Notes: a model not told the origin generated them from the sequence alone. DNA of 64,000 nt from Nocardia nova SH22a (GCF_000523235.1 NZ_CP006850.1:6386001-6450000), one strand, 5' to 3'; numbered from the stretch's first letter, positions 17,129-26,590 are shown. A program made the numbers and translations.

Positions 17129-18040
17129 TCAGTCCGCCAGCTGGGTGAGCAGTTTGCGGGTGCGCTCACCGGCCTGCCCGCCGACGAACGGCGCGCCCAC
17201 GAATTCGGTGGCGCCGGCCGCGAACACCTCCCGGACGCGGGCGGCGACCTGCTCCTCGGTGCCGATGATCGCCAGGTCCGCCGGTCCCTCGGCGCCCTCG
17301 CGATCCATCATGGCCCGATACGACGGCAGCGAGCCGTAGGCCGCGAAGACGGTGGCGGCCCGCTCCCGGCCGCGGTCCACGTCATCGGTGACCAGCACCG
17401 GCAGCGCGCAGACCACGCGGGGTGCGGGACGGCCCGCCTCCGCGGCAGCGGCATTGATCGTCGGCGCGATGTGCTCGGCGACGGTCGCCGGTCCGGTCAT
17501 CCACAGCACCGTGCCGTCGGTGCGGCGGGCGGCCAGTTTCAGCATCTGGGTGCCCATCGCGGCCACCAGCACCGGAATCCGCCCGGCCTCCCCGGCGGTC
17601 AGGCCGAGATTCGCGGTCAGCGTCTCCCCGTTGTAGGACACCGGCTCGCCGTCCAGCAGCGGACGCAGAATCGACAGGTACTCCTTCATATGCCGTGCCG
17701 GACGGGCGAAGTCGTAGCCGAACATGTTCTCGATGACGATCTGGTGCGACAGCCCGATACCCAGCGTCAGCCGCCCGGCGCCGACCGCCAGCGCGGTGGT
17801 GACGGCCTGTTGTGCCAGTGCGCCGGGATGACGCGGATAGGTCGGCACCACCGCGGTGCCGAGTTCGATGTTCGGAACCTTGCTTCCGGCGACGGCGAGC
17901 GCGGTGAGCGCGTCGAGACCGAAGATGTGCGAGAGCCAGGCCGATTCGAAGCCCTCGTCCGCGATCTGCTGCAGTTCATCGGTCATGCGCGCCAGCGCAT
18001 CCGGTCCGGTCTGTTCACTGAGCATGATGCCGATCCGCAC
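17129..18040 (-). CDS. LLM-class F420-dependent oxidoreductase
   Basis: 303-aa luciferase-like TIM-barrel oxidoreductase. Start region RIGIMLSEQTG, then LQQIADEGFESAWLSHIFG, GTAVVPTYPRHPGALAQQA and LTLGIGLSHQ are typical of the F420-dependent MSMEG_2249-like group rather than FMN monooxygenases. Such enzymes transfer hydride between F420 and alcohols, ketones or enones; the exact substrate is not visible. GTG 18040 has AGGAGG 6 nt upstream. It is first in a two-gene operon with the MmcQ/YjbR gene and diverges from the LuxR-type regulator. With the F420-like domain at 8.1-8.5 kb, it suggests F420 chemistry in this region. Confidence 0.87.
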   Translation of the reverse strand: MRIGIMLSEQTGPDALARMTDELQQIADEGFESAWLSHIFGLDALTALAVAGSKVPNIELGTAVVPTYPRHPGALAQQAVTTALAVGAGRLTLGIGLSHQIVIENMFGYDFARPARHMKEYLSILRPLLDGEPVSYNGETLTANLGLTAGEAGRIPVLVAAMGTQMLKLAARRTDGTVLWMTGPATVAEHIAPTINAAAAEAGRPAPRVVCALPVLVTDDVDRGRERAATVFAAYGSLPSYRAMMDREGAEGPADLAIIGTEEQVAARVREVFAAGATEFVGAPFVGGQAGERTRKLLTQLAD

Positions 18041-18210
18041 GTCGGGCCTCCTGTTTTCGACGGATACCTGGGTTCGCGGTCCGCGCGGACCGCCGAGCAG
18101 ACAGCTTGCCGCTCCTCCAGACTATTCCCGCTCACGGGCCGAGCGAACGCTTGGTACCGGCATCGCCGATGTGGTCCGCGACCGGGCCGGGCGAGATAGG
18201 GTTGGCGATC

Positions 18211-20472
18211 ATGGCGCGGCGTGTCACCGGGAATCTTCCCGCCGAGGTCACCAGTTTCGTCGGCCGCCGCGACGAGCTGGCCACGGCCAGACGGCTGCTG
18301 CCCACGACCCGGGTACTGACCTTGCTCGGTCCGGGCGGGGTCGGCAAGACGCGGTTGTCCCGGCAGGTCGGCGCGGCGATGGCGCGCGCGTTCCCGGACG
18401 GCGTGTGGCTGGTCGAACTGGCCGATGTGCACGATCCGGATCTGGTCACCCTCGCGGTGGCGGAGGCATTGAACCTGCGCGACGACACCACTGCGCCGCT
18501 GCGCCGCCTCACCGAATTCCTCGCCGGTAAGCGGCTGCTGCTGATCCTGGACAACTGCGAACATCTCATCGCCGCCTGCGCCGAACTGGTCGCCCATCTC
18601 GTCGCCGCCACCACCGAGGTGCGGGTGCTGGCCACCAGCCGCGAGGTGCTGGGAGTTCCCGGTGAGCAGGTGATGCCGATTCCGCCGCTGTCGATCGCCG
18701 ACGAGAACAGCGACGCCCTGCGCCTGCTGGTCGAGCGCGCGACCGCGGCCAATCCCGACTTCGCCTCGACCCGCGCCGATCGCGACACCCTGGCCGCGAT
18801 CTGCCGCCGCCTGGACGGCATTCCGCTGGCGCTGGAACTGGCGGCGCTGCGGTTGCGCGTGTTCACCCCCGAGCAGATTCTCGACCGGCTCGACGACACC
18901 ATGGAACTGCTCAGCGCCGGACCGCGCACGGCGCCGCAGCGGCAGCAGACCATCGAGGGCGCCATCCGGTGGAGCTACGAGCTGTGCACCCCCACCGAAC
19001 AGCAACTGTGGCAACAACTGTCGGTCTTCACCGGCGGATTCGACATCGAGGCCGCCGAGGCGATCTGTGTGCTCGCCCCGGCGCCGCAAGGGCTACTGGA
19101 CGCGCTGGCGGGATTGGTCGACAAGTCGGTGCTGTGGTTGCGCTACGACGCCGCGGCGCCGCGCTATTCGATGCTGGAACCGATCCGCCAGTTCGGTCAC
19201 GACCGGCTCGTCTCCGGCGGCGAGGAGCGTCGGGTCCGGGCCCGGCACCGCGACCACTATCGCGATCTGGCGCTGCGCGGGCAGAGCGCGTACTGGTGCG
19301 CCGACGATCTGGACTGGTTCCTCGAACTGGATCGCGAACACGCCAATCTCCGCTCGTCACTGCAGTTCTCCCTCACCGACGCGCCACAGCTGGCCCTCGA
19401 GACCGCGACCGTGCTGCGCCCGTTCTGGGAGCACTACCGCTTCCTGTCGGAGGGATTCCGGTGGCTGACCGACGCGTTGGCGCGCAATCCGGATCCCACC
19501 TGGGAACGGGCCCGGGCACTGTCGTCGGCGGCCTCGCTGGCGGCCCTGCTCTCGGACCGGGAGTCGGCCGCGGCACTGACCGCCGAATGTGTCACGCTGG
19601 CAACCGATCTGGGGGCCGCTGACATCCTCGCCGAGGCGGAACTCGACGCCGCCCTGATCGCCTTCAACGACGCCGACACCGCCGAGGCGCTGCGCCGTTC
19701 CGAACAGGCCGCGCGGATGGCGCGCGAGCGCAACCATCACGCCACCGAAATGGACAGTCTCGCCTTCGGTTTCGTCTGCGCGACCTTGCTGGAGGATCCG
19801 CGTTCCAGCGCGATCGCCCAGGAATTCCACACCCTGGCCCGGCGTCACGGACCACATCTGCTCGGCGGACTGGCGCTGTGGACGCTCGGCATAGACAGCT
19901 GGCGGCTGGGCGACCAGGAGGCCGCCGATGACCATCTCGGCCGTGCCGTCGAGGAATTCGCCCGGTTCGACCGATGTGTGTGGCTGGCCTCGGCATTCGA
20001 CGGTATGGCATGGTCGGCGGCCGCGCGCGACGATATGGAGCGCGCGGCGCGGCTGATGGGTGCGGCCGAGACCCTGCAGCGCAGTACGGTCCGGCTGGCC
20101 CACGTGATCACCAGCGCGGTCGGCGAGAAGGTCGGCGAGCAGGTTCGTAGTGCGCTGGGCGACAACGGGTTCCGCACCGCCTACGAGGCCGGTGCGGCCA
20201 TGACGCTGACGGCGGCGATCGATTTCGCCCTGCGCCGCGCGCCCGCCGCCGAGGCGCCGTCCGTCCCTTCCCGGACCGCCCCGTCACCGCTGACCCGCCG
20301 CGAGACCGATGTCGCGCGGCTGGTGGCGGCCGGTCACAGCAACAAGCGCATCGCGGCCGATCTGGTGATCTCGGTGCGCACCGCCGAAACCCACGTGGAG
20401 CACATCCTCACGAAACTGGGCTTCACCTCACGCACCCAGATCGCGGCCTGGGTGCACGATCAGCGGCTGTAG
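18211..20472 (+). CDS. LuxR-family regulator with NB-ARC-like ATPase
   Basis: 753-aa multidomain regulator. Residues ~1-300 are a STAND/NB-ARC ATPase: SFVGRRDELATARRLL, Walker A GPGGVGKTRL (~residue 46), Walker B LLLILDNCEH, and the GLPLA-like GIPLALELAA. Residues ~330-650 are TPR-like helices that probably sense a partner or ligand. Residues ~690-750 are a LuxR/GerE HTH (PLTRRETDVARLVAAGHSNK … TAETHVEHILTKLGF). Such proteins switch on neighbouring genes upon ligand and ATP binding. The frame is open to 18106, but ATG 18211 begins the conserved core and has a TAGGGT -10-like hexamer 8 nt upstream. It converges on hsaD across a hairpin and may regulate hsaDA. Confidence 0.87.
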   Translation: MARRVTGNLPAEVTSFVGRRDELATARRLLPTTRVLTLLGPGGVGKTRLSRQVGAAMARAFPDGVWLVELADVHDPDLVTLAVAEALNLRDDTTAPLRRLTEFLAGKRLLLILDNCEHLIAACAELVAHLVAATTEVRVLATSREVLGVPGEQVMPIPPLSIADENSDALRLLVERATAANPDFASTRADRDTLAAICRRLDGIPLALELAALRLRVFTPEQILDRLDDTMELLSAGPRTAPQRQQTIEGAIRWSYELCTPTEQQLWQQLSVFTGGFDIEAAEAICVLAPAPQGLLDALAGLVDKSVLWLRYDAAAPRYSMLEPIRQFGHDRLVSGGEERRVRARHRDHYRDLALRGQSAYWCADDLDWFLELDREHANLRSSLQFSLTDAPQLALETATVLRPFWEHYRFLSEGFRWLTDALARNPDPTWERARALSSAASLAALLSDRESAAALTAECVTLATDLGAADILAEAELDAALIAFNDADTAEALRRSEQAARMARERNHHATEMDSLAFGFVCATLLEDPRSSAIAQEFHTLARRHGPHLLGGLALWTLGIDSWRLGDQEAADDHLGRAVEEFARFDRCVWLASAFDGMAWSAAARDDMERAARLMGAAETLQRSTVRLAHVITSAVGEKVGEQVRSALGDNGFRTAYEAGAAMTLTAAIDFALRRAPAAEAPSVPSRTAPSPLTRRETDVARLVAAGHSNKRIAADLVISVRTAETHVEHILTKLGFTSRTQIAAWVHDQRL

Positions 20473-20475
20473 ACA

Positions 20476-20516
20476 CGACCGGCCGCCCCATCCGATGCGG
20501 ATGCGACGGCCGGTCG
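20476..20516. terminator. bidirectional hairpin between the LuxR-type gene and hsaD
   Basis: Perfect 10-bp arms CGACCGGCCG (20476-20485) and CGGCCGGTCG (20507-20516), with an inner 6-bp stem CATCCG/CGGATG. There is no long T-run, as is common for actinobacterial terminators. It lies between convergent stops at 20472 and 20533. Confidence 0.75.
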
Positions 20517-20532
20517 AAACCTCCGCGCCGCT

Positions 20533-21387
20533 TTACAATCCGTTCTCCAGGAAGTCCACGACCGCGCGTTCGAAGGCGTCCTTGCGCTCCACCTGCACCC
20601 AGTGCCCGCAGCGGGAGAAGACGCGCAGATCGGCACGCGGCAGCTGCCGGGCGGGCAGCAGGGCGCCCTCCACCGGGGTCACCCGATCGTCCCGGCCCCA
20701 CAGCATCAGCACCTCGTGCGCGACACCGCGCAAGCGGGCCCACAGCGGAACCGGATCGGCGAAGGCCGGATTGTAGAAGGTGGCATACGCGTCGGCGAGC
20801 GCCTTGGTCTGACGCGGATCGGAGGCCGCGGCGGTGCGGGCCGCGATCAGCTCCTCGGTGAGCACCGCCTGATCGAAGACCATCGTCTTCAGCCAGTCGA
20901 TCGCCCGCTCGGGGGTGGGGTCGGCGTTGAAGTCCAGCAGCCGCCGGATCCCTTCCGACGGTTCGGGTCCCAGAATATTGACCCCCACACCGCCCGGAGC
21001 CATCAGTACCAGGCGCTCGGCGCGTTCGGGATGTTCGGCGGCCAGCAGGGTCGCCACCGCACCGCCCATCGAGTTGCCCAGCAGGTGTGCCTTGGCCACC
21101 CCGAGTTCGTCCATCAGGCCGAGCACCGCGTCGACCGCGATCCGCAGATAGTTGCGGTCGTAGACCTCCGGGCGCTCACTCGCGCCGAAACCCGGCTGAT
21201 CGAGGATCAGGCAGCGGAAATGCTGTGCCAGCGTGTCGAGGTTGCCGCCGAAATTGGCCCATCCCGACACCCCGGCGCCGGACCCGTGCAGCAATACGAG
21301 GGCCGGACCCGAGCCCGCCTCGTGGTAGCGCAGCCGCAGCCCGTCGACCGTGACCGTCTTGGAGGTGCTCTCGGCAGTGAAACCCAT
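20533..21387 (-). CDS. hsaD: alpha/beta hydrolase, HsaD-like (C-C bond hydrolase)
   Basis: 284-aa meta-cleavage-product hydrolase. The oxyanion region is LLHGSGAGVSGWANF; the nucleophile Ser is in LLGNSMGG (~residue 114); Asp is in WGRDDRVTPVEGALL and His in FSRCGHWVQVERKDAFE. APGGVGVNILGPEPSEGI is characteristic of HsaD/BphD. HsaD hydrolyses 4,9-DSHA to a dienoate plus the HIP-type acid. Its ATG overlaps the TGA of hsaA by one base (TGATG), so translation is coupled. The enzymes that act just before it (HsaB, HsaC) are in the 8.5-12.9 kb operon, so the pathway is split in two transcripts. Longer open frame upstream is hsaA antiphase. Confidence 0.88.
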   Translation of the reverse strand: MGFTAESTSKTVTVDGLRLRYHEAGSGPALVLLHGSGAGVSGWANFGGNLDTLAQHFRCLILDQPGFGASERPEVYDRNYLRIAVDAVLGLMDELGVAKAHLLGNSMGGAVATLLAAEHPERAERLVLMAPGGVGVNILGPEPSEGIRRLLDFNADPTPERAIDWLKTMVFDQAVLTEELIAARTAAASDPRQTKALADAYATFYNPAFADPVPLWARLRGVAHEVLMLWGRDDRVTPVEGALLPARQLPRADLRVFSRCGHWVQVERKDAFERAVVDFLENGL

Positions 21388-22550
21388 CAGACCATCCGTT
21401 CCGTGACCTCGACGCCCATTTCTCCCTGACCGTACATGGCCAGCGCTCGCTCGACGTCGTTGATCACATGGGCGTTGCCCGCGTGGGCGTCGCGCCAATT
21501 GCGTTCGATCACATTGGGTTTGCGGATGGAGTGGCCGCCGGAGTTCTCGAACAGCAGGTCGATGGCGTAGATCGCGCGCTCGGTGCCGCGGACCTGGTCG
21601 CGGCGGGTCCGCAGGCGCAGCTCGTAAGGAATCTCCTCGCCCGCTTCGGCATAGCGCAGCTGCTCGGAGATGTTGTGCTCCTGCTGCAGCACCGCCGCGT
21701 CGATCTCGGAGGCCGCCCGTGCGATCCGCACCTGCGCGAAGGGATCCTCGGCCACCTTCTGCCCGCCGTAGGACAGCCGGACGCGCTCGCGCTGGCGTTG
21801 CAGATGAGCCTCGTAGGCGCCCTGGGCGGCGCCGATGATGGGCGCGGTGATGGTGTTGGCGAAGACGCTCGCGAACGAGATCCGGTACAGCGGCGCGGAA
21901 TTGAGTTCCTGACCCGGGCCGACCAGAGCCGATTGATCGGCGGCGCTGTAGGTGCGGTAGGCGGGAACGAACGCCTTCTCGACGATGATGTCGTTGCTGC
22001 CCGTCCCCGACAGGCCCGACACGTGCCACACATCCTCGATGCGGTAGTCGGTGCGCGGAACGAGGACGGTCAGATAGTCCGCTCCCCCTTGGTCGTTCGG
22101 CACCACCGCACCGAGGAACGCCCAGCTGGCGTGATCGCATCCGGAGGAGAAACTCCACCGCCCCGACATCTCGAAGCCGCCCTCGACCGGGGTGAGCTTG
22201 CCGGTGGGCGCGTACGACGAGGACACCAGCGTGTCGGGATCGGTCGCCCATACATCGTCCTGTGCGCGCGGATCGAACAGCGCCAGCTGCCAGGGGTGCG
22301 CGCCCAGCACCGAGGCCACCCAGGCGGTGGACGGGCACACCGTCGCGATGGCGCGGATCACCTCGTAGAACGCGACCGGCGAATCCTCGGCGCCACCGAA
22401 CCGGCTTGGCTGCAACATGCGGAACACCCCAGCGGTCGTCAACTCCCGGATCGACTCGTCCGGAACCCGCCGCGCCTGTTCGGCCGCCACCGCTCGTTCC
22501 CCGATCATCGGGAGCAGATCCCGCACCCGGTCGATCACCTTGTCAGACAT
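21387..22550 (-). CDS. hsaA: flavin-dependent monooxygenase oxygenase subunit, HsaA-like
   Basis: 387-aa acyl-CoA-dehydrogenase-fold monooxygenase of the HsaA/HpaH type. Visible are VPDESIRELTTAGVFRMLQPSRFGG, TAWVASVLGAH, the flavin-binding GRWSFSSGCDHASW and VWHVSGLSGTGSND, and the C-terminal helices with FENSGGHSIRKPNVIER. It hydroxylates the phenolic secosteroid 3-HSA to the catechol 3,4-DHSA using FMNH2 from HsaB and O2. The ATG at 22550 (MSDKVIDRVRDLLP) has AGGAGG 10 nt upstream; the frame is open to 22670 but family similarity begins here. First gene of the hsaA-hsaD transcript, divergent from the orphan PEP-domain gene. The shared 18-bp motif was not found in its 250-bp upstream region. 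Confidence 0.88.
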   Translation of the reverse strand: MSDKVIDRVRDLLPMIGERAVAAEQARRVPDESIRELTTAGVFRMLQPSRFGGAEDSPVAFYEVIRAIATVCPSTAWVASVLGAHPWQLALFDPRAQDDVWATDPDTLVSSSYAPTGKLTPVEGGFEMSGRWSFSSGCDHASWAFLGAVVPNDQGGADYLTVLVPRTDYRIEDVWHVSGLSGTGSNDIIVEKAFVPAYRTYSAADQSALVGPGQELNSAPLYRISFASVFANTITAPIIGAAQGAYEAHLQRQRERVRLSYGGQKVAEDPFAQVRIARAASEIDAAVLQQEHNISEQLRYAEAGEEIPYELRLRTRRDQVRGTERAIYAIDLLFENSGGHSIRKPNVIERNWRDAHAGNAHVINDVERALAMYGQGEMGVEVTERMV

Positions 22551-22801
22551 AGCCGGTGTTCCTCCTGCATCTCCGCTGCTACGGACCCTGATTGAGGGAT
22601 ATCTCGACGCTACGGCCGGGAGTGCGGCCGGGCAGGGGGCAGTCCCGATGATCGGAATGAGGGAATCCATGGACAGGCCGACCGGTGATCGGGGTGCGCC
22701 TCCCGCTCATCGGGACTTTTCCTGGGGGCCGCGGACTCTGCTCGTCATCGTGTGTGAACGGCGTCACGTTGACGGTGGCGGCGGTCGAGGAGGAAGAGTC
22801 G

Positions 22802-25192
22802 ATGCGGGTTCTGATCACCGGGGTCACCACACCCAGCGGGCGCGCGGTGGCGCGCATGCTGCTGGCGGCGGGGCACGAGGTCATGGGGGTGGACCGGGTC
22901 GGACACAGGTATGTGGACCCGCGGGTCGAGATGCGGATCGCCGATCCGGGCAGTGCTGGGGCGTATCGCGATGTGCTGGAAGGGTGTTCGACGGTCGTGG
23001 CGCTCGCGGATGCGCCGGTCGAGGCCTTGTCGGCGGCCGCACATGCCGCCGGAGTGCGGCTGGTTGTTCCGGTGACGGGCGCGAACGCGGCTGCCGTGCA
23101 GCGACTGGGCGGTCGAGTGCTGCTGGTCCGGACGGCTCCGGCGGCAGGGCGTCGCACCGGCCCCGGTAGCCGAGCGGTGCTGCGAATGGTGCTCGGCGCC
23201 AGTGGCTCCCAGCGGGTGGGGCTGGTGCATACCGATGATCTGGAACGTTTCCTGGTGCTGGCGGCGCTGTCGGATCGCACCGGATCGGTCGATCTCGTCG
23301 CGCCCGGTGAGATCACCGGCGATCAGGTACGGGAACGGTTGCGCGCGGCCGGGCTGCGGGTGCCGCGGCGGGCGGGCACCGCTACTCGATTCGAACTGGT
23401 TGCTACCCAGCGGGATTGGGAGTTCGAGTACGGCTGGACCGCCGAAGAGGTCGTCGACGACATCGCGCGCGGCCTCACCGGACGCGCACCGCACGGCGAC
23501 GGATTCCGGGCCCGCCGCGGCGCTATTCCGTTGACCGACTATGTGATTCCCTCCCGCGCCAGGACCTCCGACGGTCACGCCCTCGAAGTCGCCGCCCCGG
23601 ATGGCCTCGAGGGCGAATTCGACGACCGAGTCGATCCCCGCATCCCGGTGCACACCGCGACCAACACCTCCGAGGCGCTGCCCGGCCCGATGAGCCCGCT
23701 CACCATCGACCTGCAGGCGGGTGCGATCCGGGTGGCCAATGCGGCCATGGGTCATATGATCGCCCTCGAGGGCATCGCGCTGGAGCATTGGACCAGCCGG
23801 GTCACCTCGGTGCTGGGCCATCACATCTTCATCAACGCCTCGATCGGCGTGCTGGTCGCCGACAATATGCCCGGCTGGGACGAGGACAGCATCCGCCGCG
23901 ACGTGTACGGCGCGATCCCGCCGGAGGTCCCGCTGCAGCCGCAGGGCCGCCCGCCGATGCCGACCGGACTCGGCAGCGCGCTCGGCACCGCGAAGGCGAC
24001 CGGCCGGGTGCTCGCGACAGCGCTCCGGTTCCGCGACACCACCGAGACCATCGCCGCCGCCTCCCATCGAGAGGCATTGCACCGCGACGAGATTCGCAAA
24101 TTGTCCGACGCGCAGCTGCATGCCCGCGCCCTGCTGTGGCGGGACCGGCTCAACCAGTCCTGGGCGGCGGCCTCGATCGGCGTCATGCTGGTCGGCGCCG
24201 CGACCGCCGTGCACGCGCGCGGCGCCGGTGACGCCGGGGTCCCCATCGATGTGAACCGGCTCGAATCGGCGCGACCCATGCTCGCGGTGGAACGGCTGGC
24301 CGCGATCTGCCGGACCGATCCGCGACTGCACGAAGCGGCACGCGCCGCGGATGTGGTGGCCGCGCGCGAACTCTCACCGGACTTCGCCGCCGCCCTGGAC
24401 CGCGAGCTGGCCGCGGTGGGCCATCGTGGTCCGGGGGAATGCGAATTCCTCAATCCCACCTTCGGCGACCGGCCGGAACTGCTGGTCACCGCCGCCGCCC
24501 GCGCCGCGGAACTACCTGCCCCGCACCGCGATCCGGTCGCCGAGCCGGATTCGCGGACCGGCCGGATGGCGGTGGGCGCGACGGTATCGCGGGAACGAGT
24601 GCGCGACGCGGTGGTCCGCTACACGAACTGCCTGCGCATGGCGGCCCGGGAACTCGCCGCGCGGCTCGTGGAGCGGGATCGGCTCAACAATGTGGACGAC
24701 GCCTGGTTCTGCACCCTCGACGAATTACTCTGGGCCCCGGACGATCTCGCCGACAAGGTGGCGCGGCGGCGGGCCGAGCGGGTGCGACTGCAGGACGTGC
24801 GGATGCCGGATCTGGTGGTGGGACGCTGGGAGCCGGAACCCGCCGCGGGCGCCCTCGCGGTCGGTGCGAGCCTGACCGGTACCGGCGTCAGCTCCGGCGT
24901 CGTCGAGGGCACGGTGAAACTGGTCCTGAACTCCGATGACGATATCGAGCCCGGCGACATCCTGGTCGCGGCGGTCACCGACACCGGGCACACCGCCATG
25001 TTCGCCTACGCGGCGGCCGTGGTCACCGATATCGGCGGGTCGGCCTCGCATGCGGCAATCGTGGCCCGCGAGTTCGGAATTCCGTGCGTGGTGGATACCA
25101 AGACCGCCAGCACCGGCCTGTCGGACGGACAGCGGGTCCGGGTCGACGGCGCCACGGGCACCGTGACGCTGCTCGCTGACGCCGATCACTGA
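22802..25192 (+). CDS. Rossmann (SDR-like) protein fused to a PEP-utilising swivelling domain
   Basis: 796 aa. It begins with a Rossmann nucleotide-binding motif (MRVLITGVTTPSGRAVARML) and an atypical SDR-like ~220 residues with a PRRAG … WEFEYGWTAEEVVDDI end. The middle (~260-680) resembles the helical linker/substrate region of PEP-synthase/rifampin-phosphotransferase proteins (INASIGVLVADNMPGWDEDS). The C-terminus has the phosphohistidine swivelling domain: DIGGSASHAAIVAREFGIPC with catalytic His ~750. No ATP-grasp domain is present, so it cannot charge its own histidine in the usual way and would need a partner or another reaction. Start ATG 22802 follows GAGGAGG. It is monocistronic-looking and divergent from hsaA. 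Function unknown. Confidence 0.78.
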   Translation: MRVLITGVTTPSGRAVARMLLAAGHEVMGVDRVGHRYVDPRVEMRIADPGSAGAYRDVLEGCSTVVALADAPVEALSAAAHAAGVRLVVPVTGANAAAVQRLGGRVLLVRTAPAAGRRTGPGSRAVLRMVLGASGSQRVGLVHTDDLERFLVLAALSDRTGSVDLVAPGEITGDQVRERLRAAGLRVPRRAGTATRFELVATQRDWEFEYGWTAEEVVDDIARGLTGRAPHGDGFRARRGAIPLTDYVIPSRARTSDGHALEVAAPDGLEGEFDDRVDPRIPVHTATNTSEALPGPMSPLTIDLQAGAIRVANAAMGHMIALEGIALEHWTSRVTSVLGHHIFINASIGVLVADNMPGWDEDSIRRDVYGAIPPEVPLQPQGRPPMPTGLGSALGTAKATGRVLATALRFRDTTETIAAASHREALHRDEIRKLSDAQLHARALLWRDRLNQSWAAASIGVMLVGAATAVHARGAGDAGVPIDVNRLESARPMLAVERLAAICRTDPRLHEAARAADVVAARELSPDFAAALDRELAAVGHRGPGECEFLNPTFGDRPELLVTAAARAAELPAPHRDPVAEPDSRTGRMAVGATVSRERVRDAVVRYTNCLRMAARELAARLVERDRLNNVDDAWFCTLDELLWAPDDLADKVARRRAERVRLQDVRMPDLVVGRWEPEPAAGALAVGASLTGTGVSSGVVEGTVKLVLNSDDDIEPGDILVAAVTDTGHTAMFAYAAAVVTDIGGSASHAAIVAREFGIPCVVDTKTASTGLSDGQRVRVDGATGTVTLLADADH

Positions 25193-25279
25193 CGCTACCC
25201 GATCGCACACCGTGGCATCCGGCCGCGGGGTGCCGCGCGCCCGCCCGACCGGCGGGCACCGAGGAAAGGAACACCGCCC

Positions 25280-26227
25280 GTGCCGATTTCGTCTCCCACC
25301 CGCAGGCCGCGATCACAGGTTCTACGGGGCTCGCTGGCAGGGTTGGCGGCCGCGCTCATCGCCGTAGCGCCCACGGCGACCACACCCGCGCTCGCCGCAC
25401 CGCCCGCCCACACCGCGCCCGCGAACCAGCAACAGTCCCTGGGCATTTCGGCACCGAACGCACGCGATATCGGCGGCTACCCGACCCAGCACGGCGGTGG
25501 GAAGATCCGCTACGGCCTGGTCTACCGCTCCGATGCGCTCAACCGGCTCACCCCCGCCGATCAGCAGAAGCTGGAATCGCTGCGGATCGGCAAGATCATC
25601 GACTTCCGCAGCCCGAACGAGATGCAGGCCGCCCCGGACCAGCTACCGTCCTCGATTCCCTACAGCGCGCAGTCGATCTGGGATCCCGCGAACGACTTCT
25701 ATCTGATGGTGTCGAACATCATCGCGGGCGGTCCGCAGGTGCAACAGGAGAAGCTGGGCAACGGCAAGGGCGCGCAGATCATGCGCGACTACTACCGATG
25801 GCTGGTCACCGACGACAATGCGCGAGCCCAATTCGCCTCGGCGATAAAGGATATCGCGAACTCACCCGATGCCGTCCTCTACCACTGCACCTCCGGCAAG
25901 GACCGCACCGGCTGGATGACCGCGATCCTGATGTCGGCCCTCGACGTGCCGAAGGGCCAGATCTACAAGGACTATCTGGCCTCCAACGACTACCTGGCCG
26001 CGAGCAACAAGGCCCAGATGGACGCCCTGGTGCAACGCGGACTGGTGACCGACCCGTCCCTGTTCGATCCGATCCTCGGCGTCCGGGCCGACTTCCTGGA
26101 CGCTTCCTTCGACCAGGTACGCCGGTCGTACGGCTCCTTCGACCGGTTCCTGTCCCACGGCCTGGGCATCGACTCCGCGACCGTCGACGCGCTGAAGTCC
26201 AAGTTGCTGGAAAAGCACGGGCGCTGA
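25280..26227 (+). CDS. secreted tyrosine phosphatase, PtpB-like
   Basis: 315-aa exported phosphatase of the MPtpB/Y_phosphatase3 family. A twin-arginine-like basic start (TRRPRSQVLRG) and hydrophobic stretch to ~residue 40 (cleavage near ALA-APP) mark a signal peptide. The mature part opens with ARDIGGYPTQHGGGKIRYG and LVYRSDALNRLTPAD, contains IIDFRSPNE, and carries the P-loop HCTSGKDRTGW (~residue 206) with nucleophile Cys and Arg. Mycobacterial PtpB is a triple-specificity phosphatase that acts on host phosphoproteins and phosphoinositides; the role here is not known. GTG start 25280 follows AGGAAAGGA. A strong hairpin terminator follows the stop. Confidence 0.88.
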   Translation: MPISSPTRRPRSQVLRGSLAGLAAALIAVAPTATTPALAAPPAHTAPANQQQSLGISAPNARDIGGYPTQHGGGKIRYGLVYRSDALNRLTPADQQKLESLRIGKIIDFRSPNEMQAAPDQLPSSIPYSAQSIWDPANDFYLMVSNIIAGGPQVQQEKLGNGKGAQIMRDYYRWLVTDDNARAQFASAIKDIANSPDAVLYHCTSGKDRTGWMTAILMSALDVPKGQIYKDYLASNDYLAASNKAQMDALVQRGLVTDPSLFDPILGVRADFLDASFDQVRRSYGSFDRFLSHGLGIDSATVDALKSKLLEKHGR

Positions 26228-26233
26228 TCACAC

Positions 26234-26269
26234 CCGCACGCCGCGGACCATCGGGTCCGCGGCGTGCGG
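26234..26269 (+). terminator. strong hairpin terminator after the secreted phosphatase
   Basis: Perfect 16-bp inverted repeat, arms 26234-26249 and 26254-26269 beginning CCGCACGCC, with a 4-nt loop. It starts 6 nt after the stop codon. No U-tract follows. Confidence 0.85.
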
Positions 26270-26357
26270 CCGTGCCCGGTCGTCCACCACGACCTCGTGC
26301 CGATCGCCGGGATTCCGCCCGGCCACGGCGGCCGACCTCGCCTGACACAATGATTCG

Positions 26358-26585
26358 ATGGCGATCGGCACCGTGAAATTCTTCCGCTCCGACAAGGGCT
26401 GGGGCGCTGTCAGCTGTTCCGAGCTGCCCGACGGCCGCGACGCCTGGGTGCATTACAGCGCGATCGAGGGGGACGGGTTTCGCGAACTGGTCGAGGGCGA
26501 GCGGGTGGAGTTCGAGTACGAGGCGGCGGAGCAGGACAGCTTCCGGTTCCGCGCCACCCGGGTGCGGCGGATCGACGCGGAGTAG
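26358..26585 (+). CDS. cold-shock-domain protein (divergent)
   Basis: 75-aa single OB-fold cold-shock protein that should bind single-stranded RNA or DNA. GTVKFFRSDKGWGAVSC corresponds to RNP1 and AWVHYSAIEGDGFRELVEGE to RNP2. It departs from housekeeping CspA in having W for the RNP1 phenylalanine (KGWGAV versus KGFGFI) and an inserted ELPDGRDAW loop. It is preceded by a CACAAT -10-like element 6 nt before the ATG with no ribosome site, suggesting a leaderless message. It converges on the thioredoxin gene with only 5 nt between stop codons. Target RNAs cannot be inferred. Confidence 0.85.
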   Translation: MAIGTVKFFRSDKGWGAVSCSELPDGRDAWVHYSAIEGDGFRELVEGERVEFEYEAAEQDSFRFRATRVRRIDAE

Positions 26586-26590
26586 CCGCG

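Noticed and set aside
21388..22338. 601-aa frame joining hsaD to an upstream segment
   Set aside because: The upstream part is the hsaA gene read out of frame; HsaD starts at 21387.
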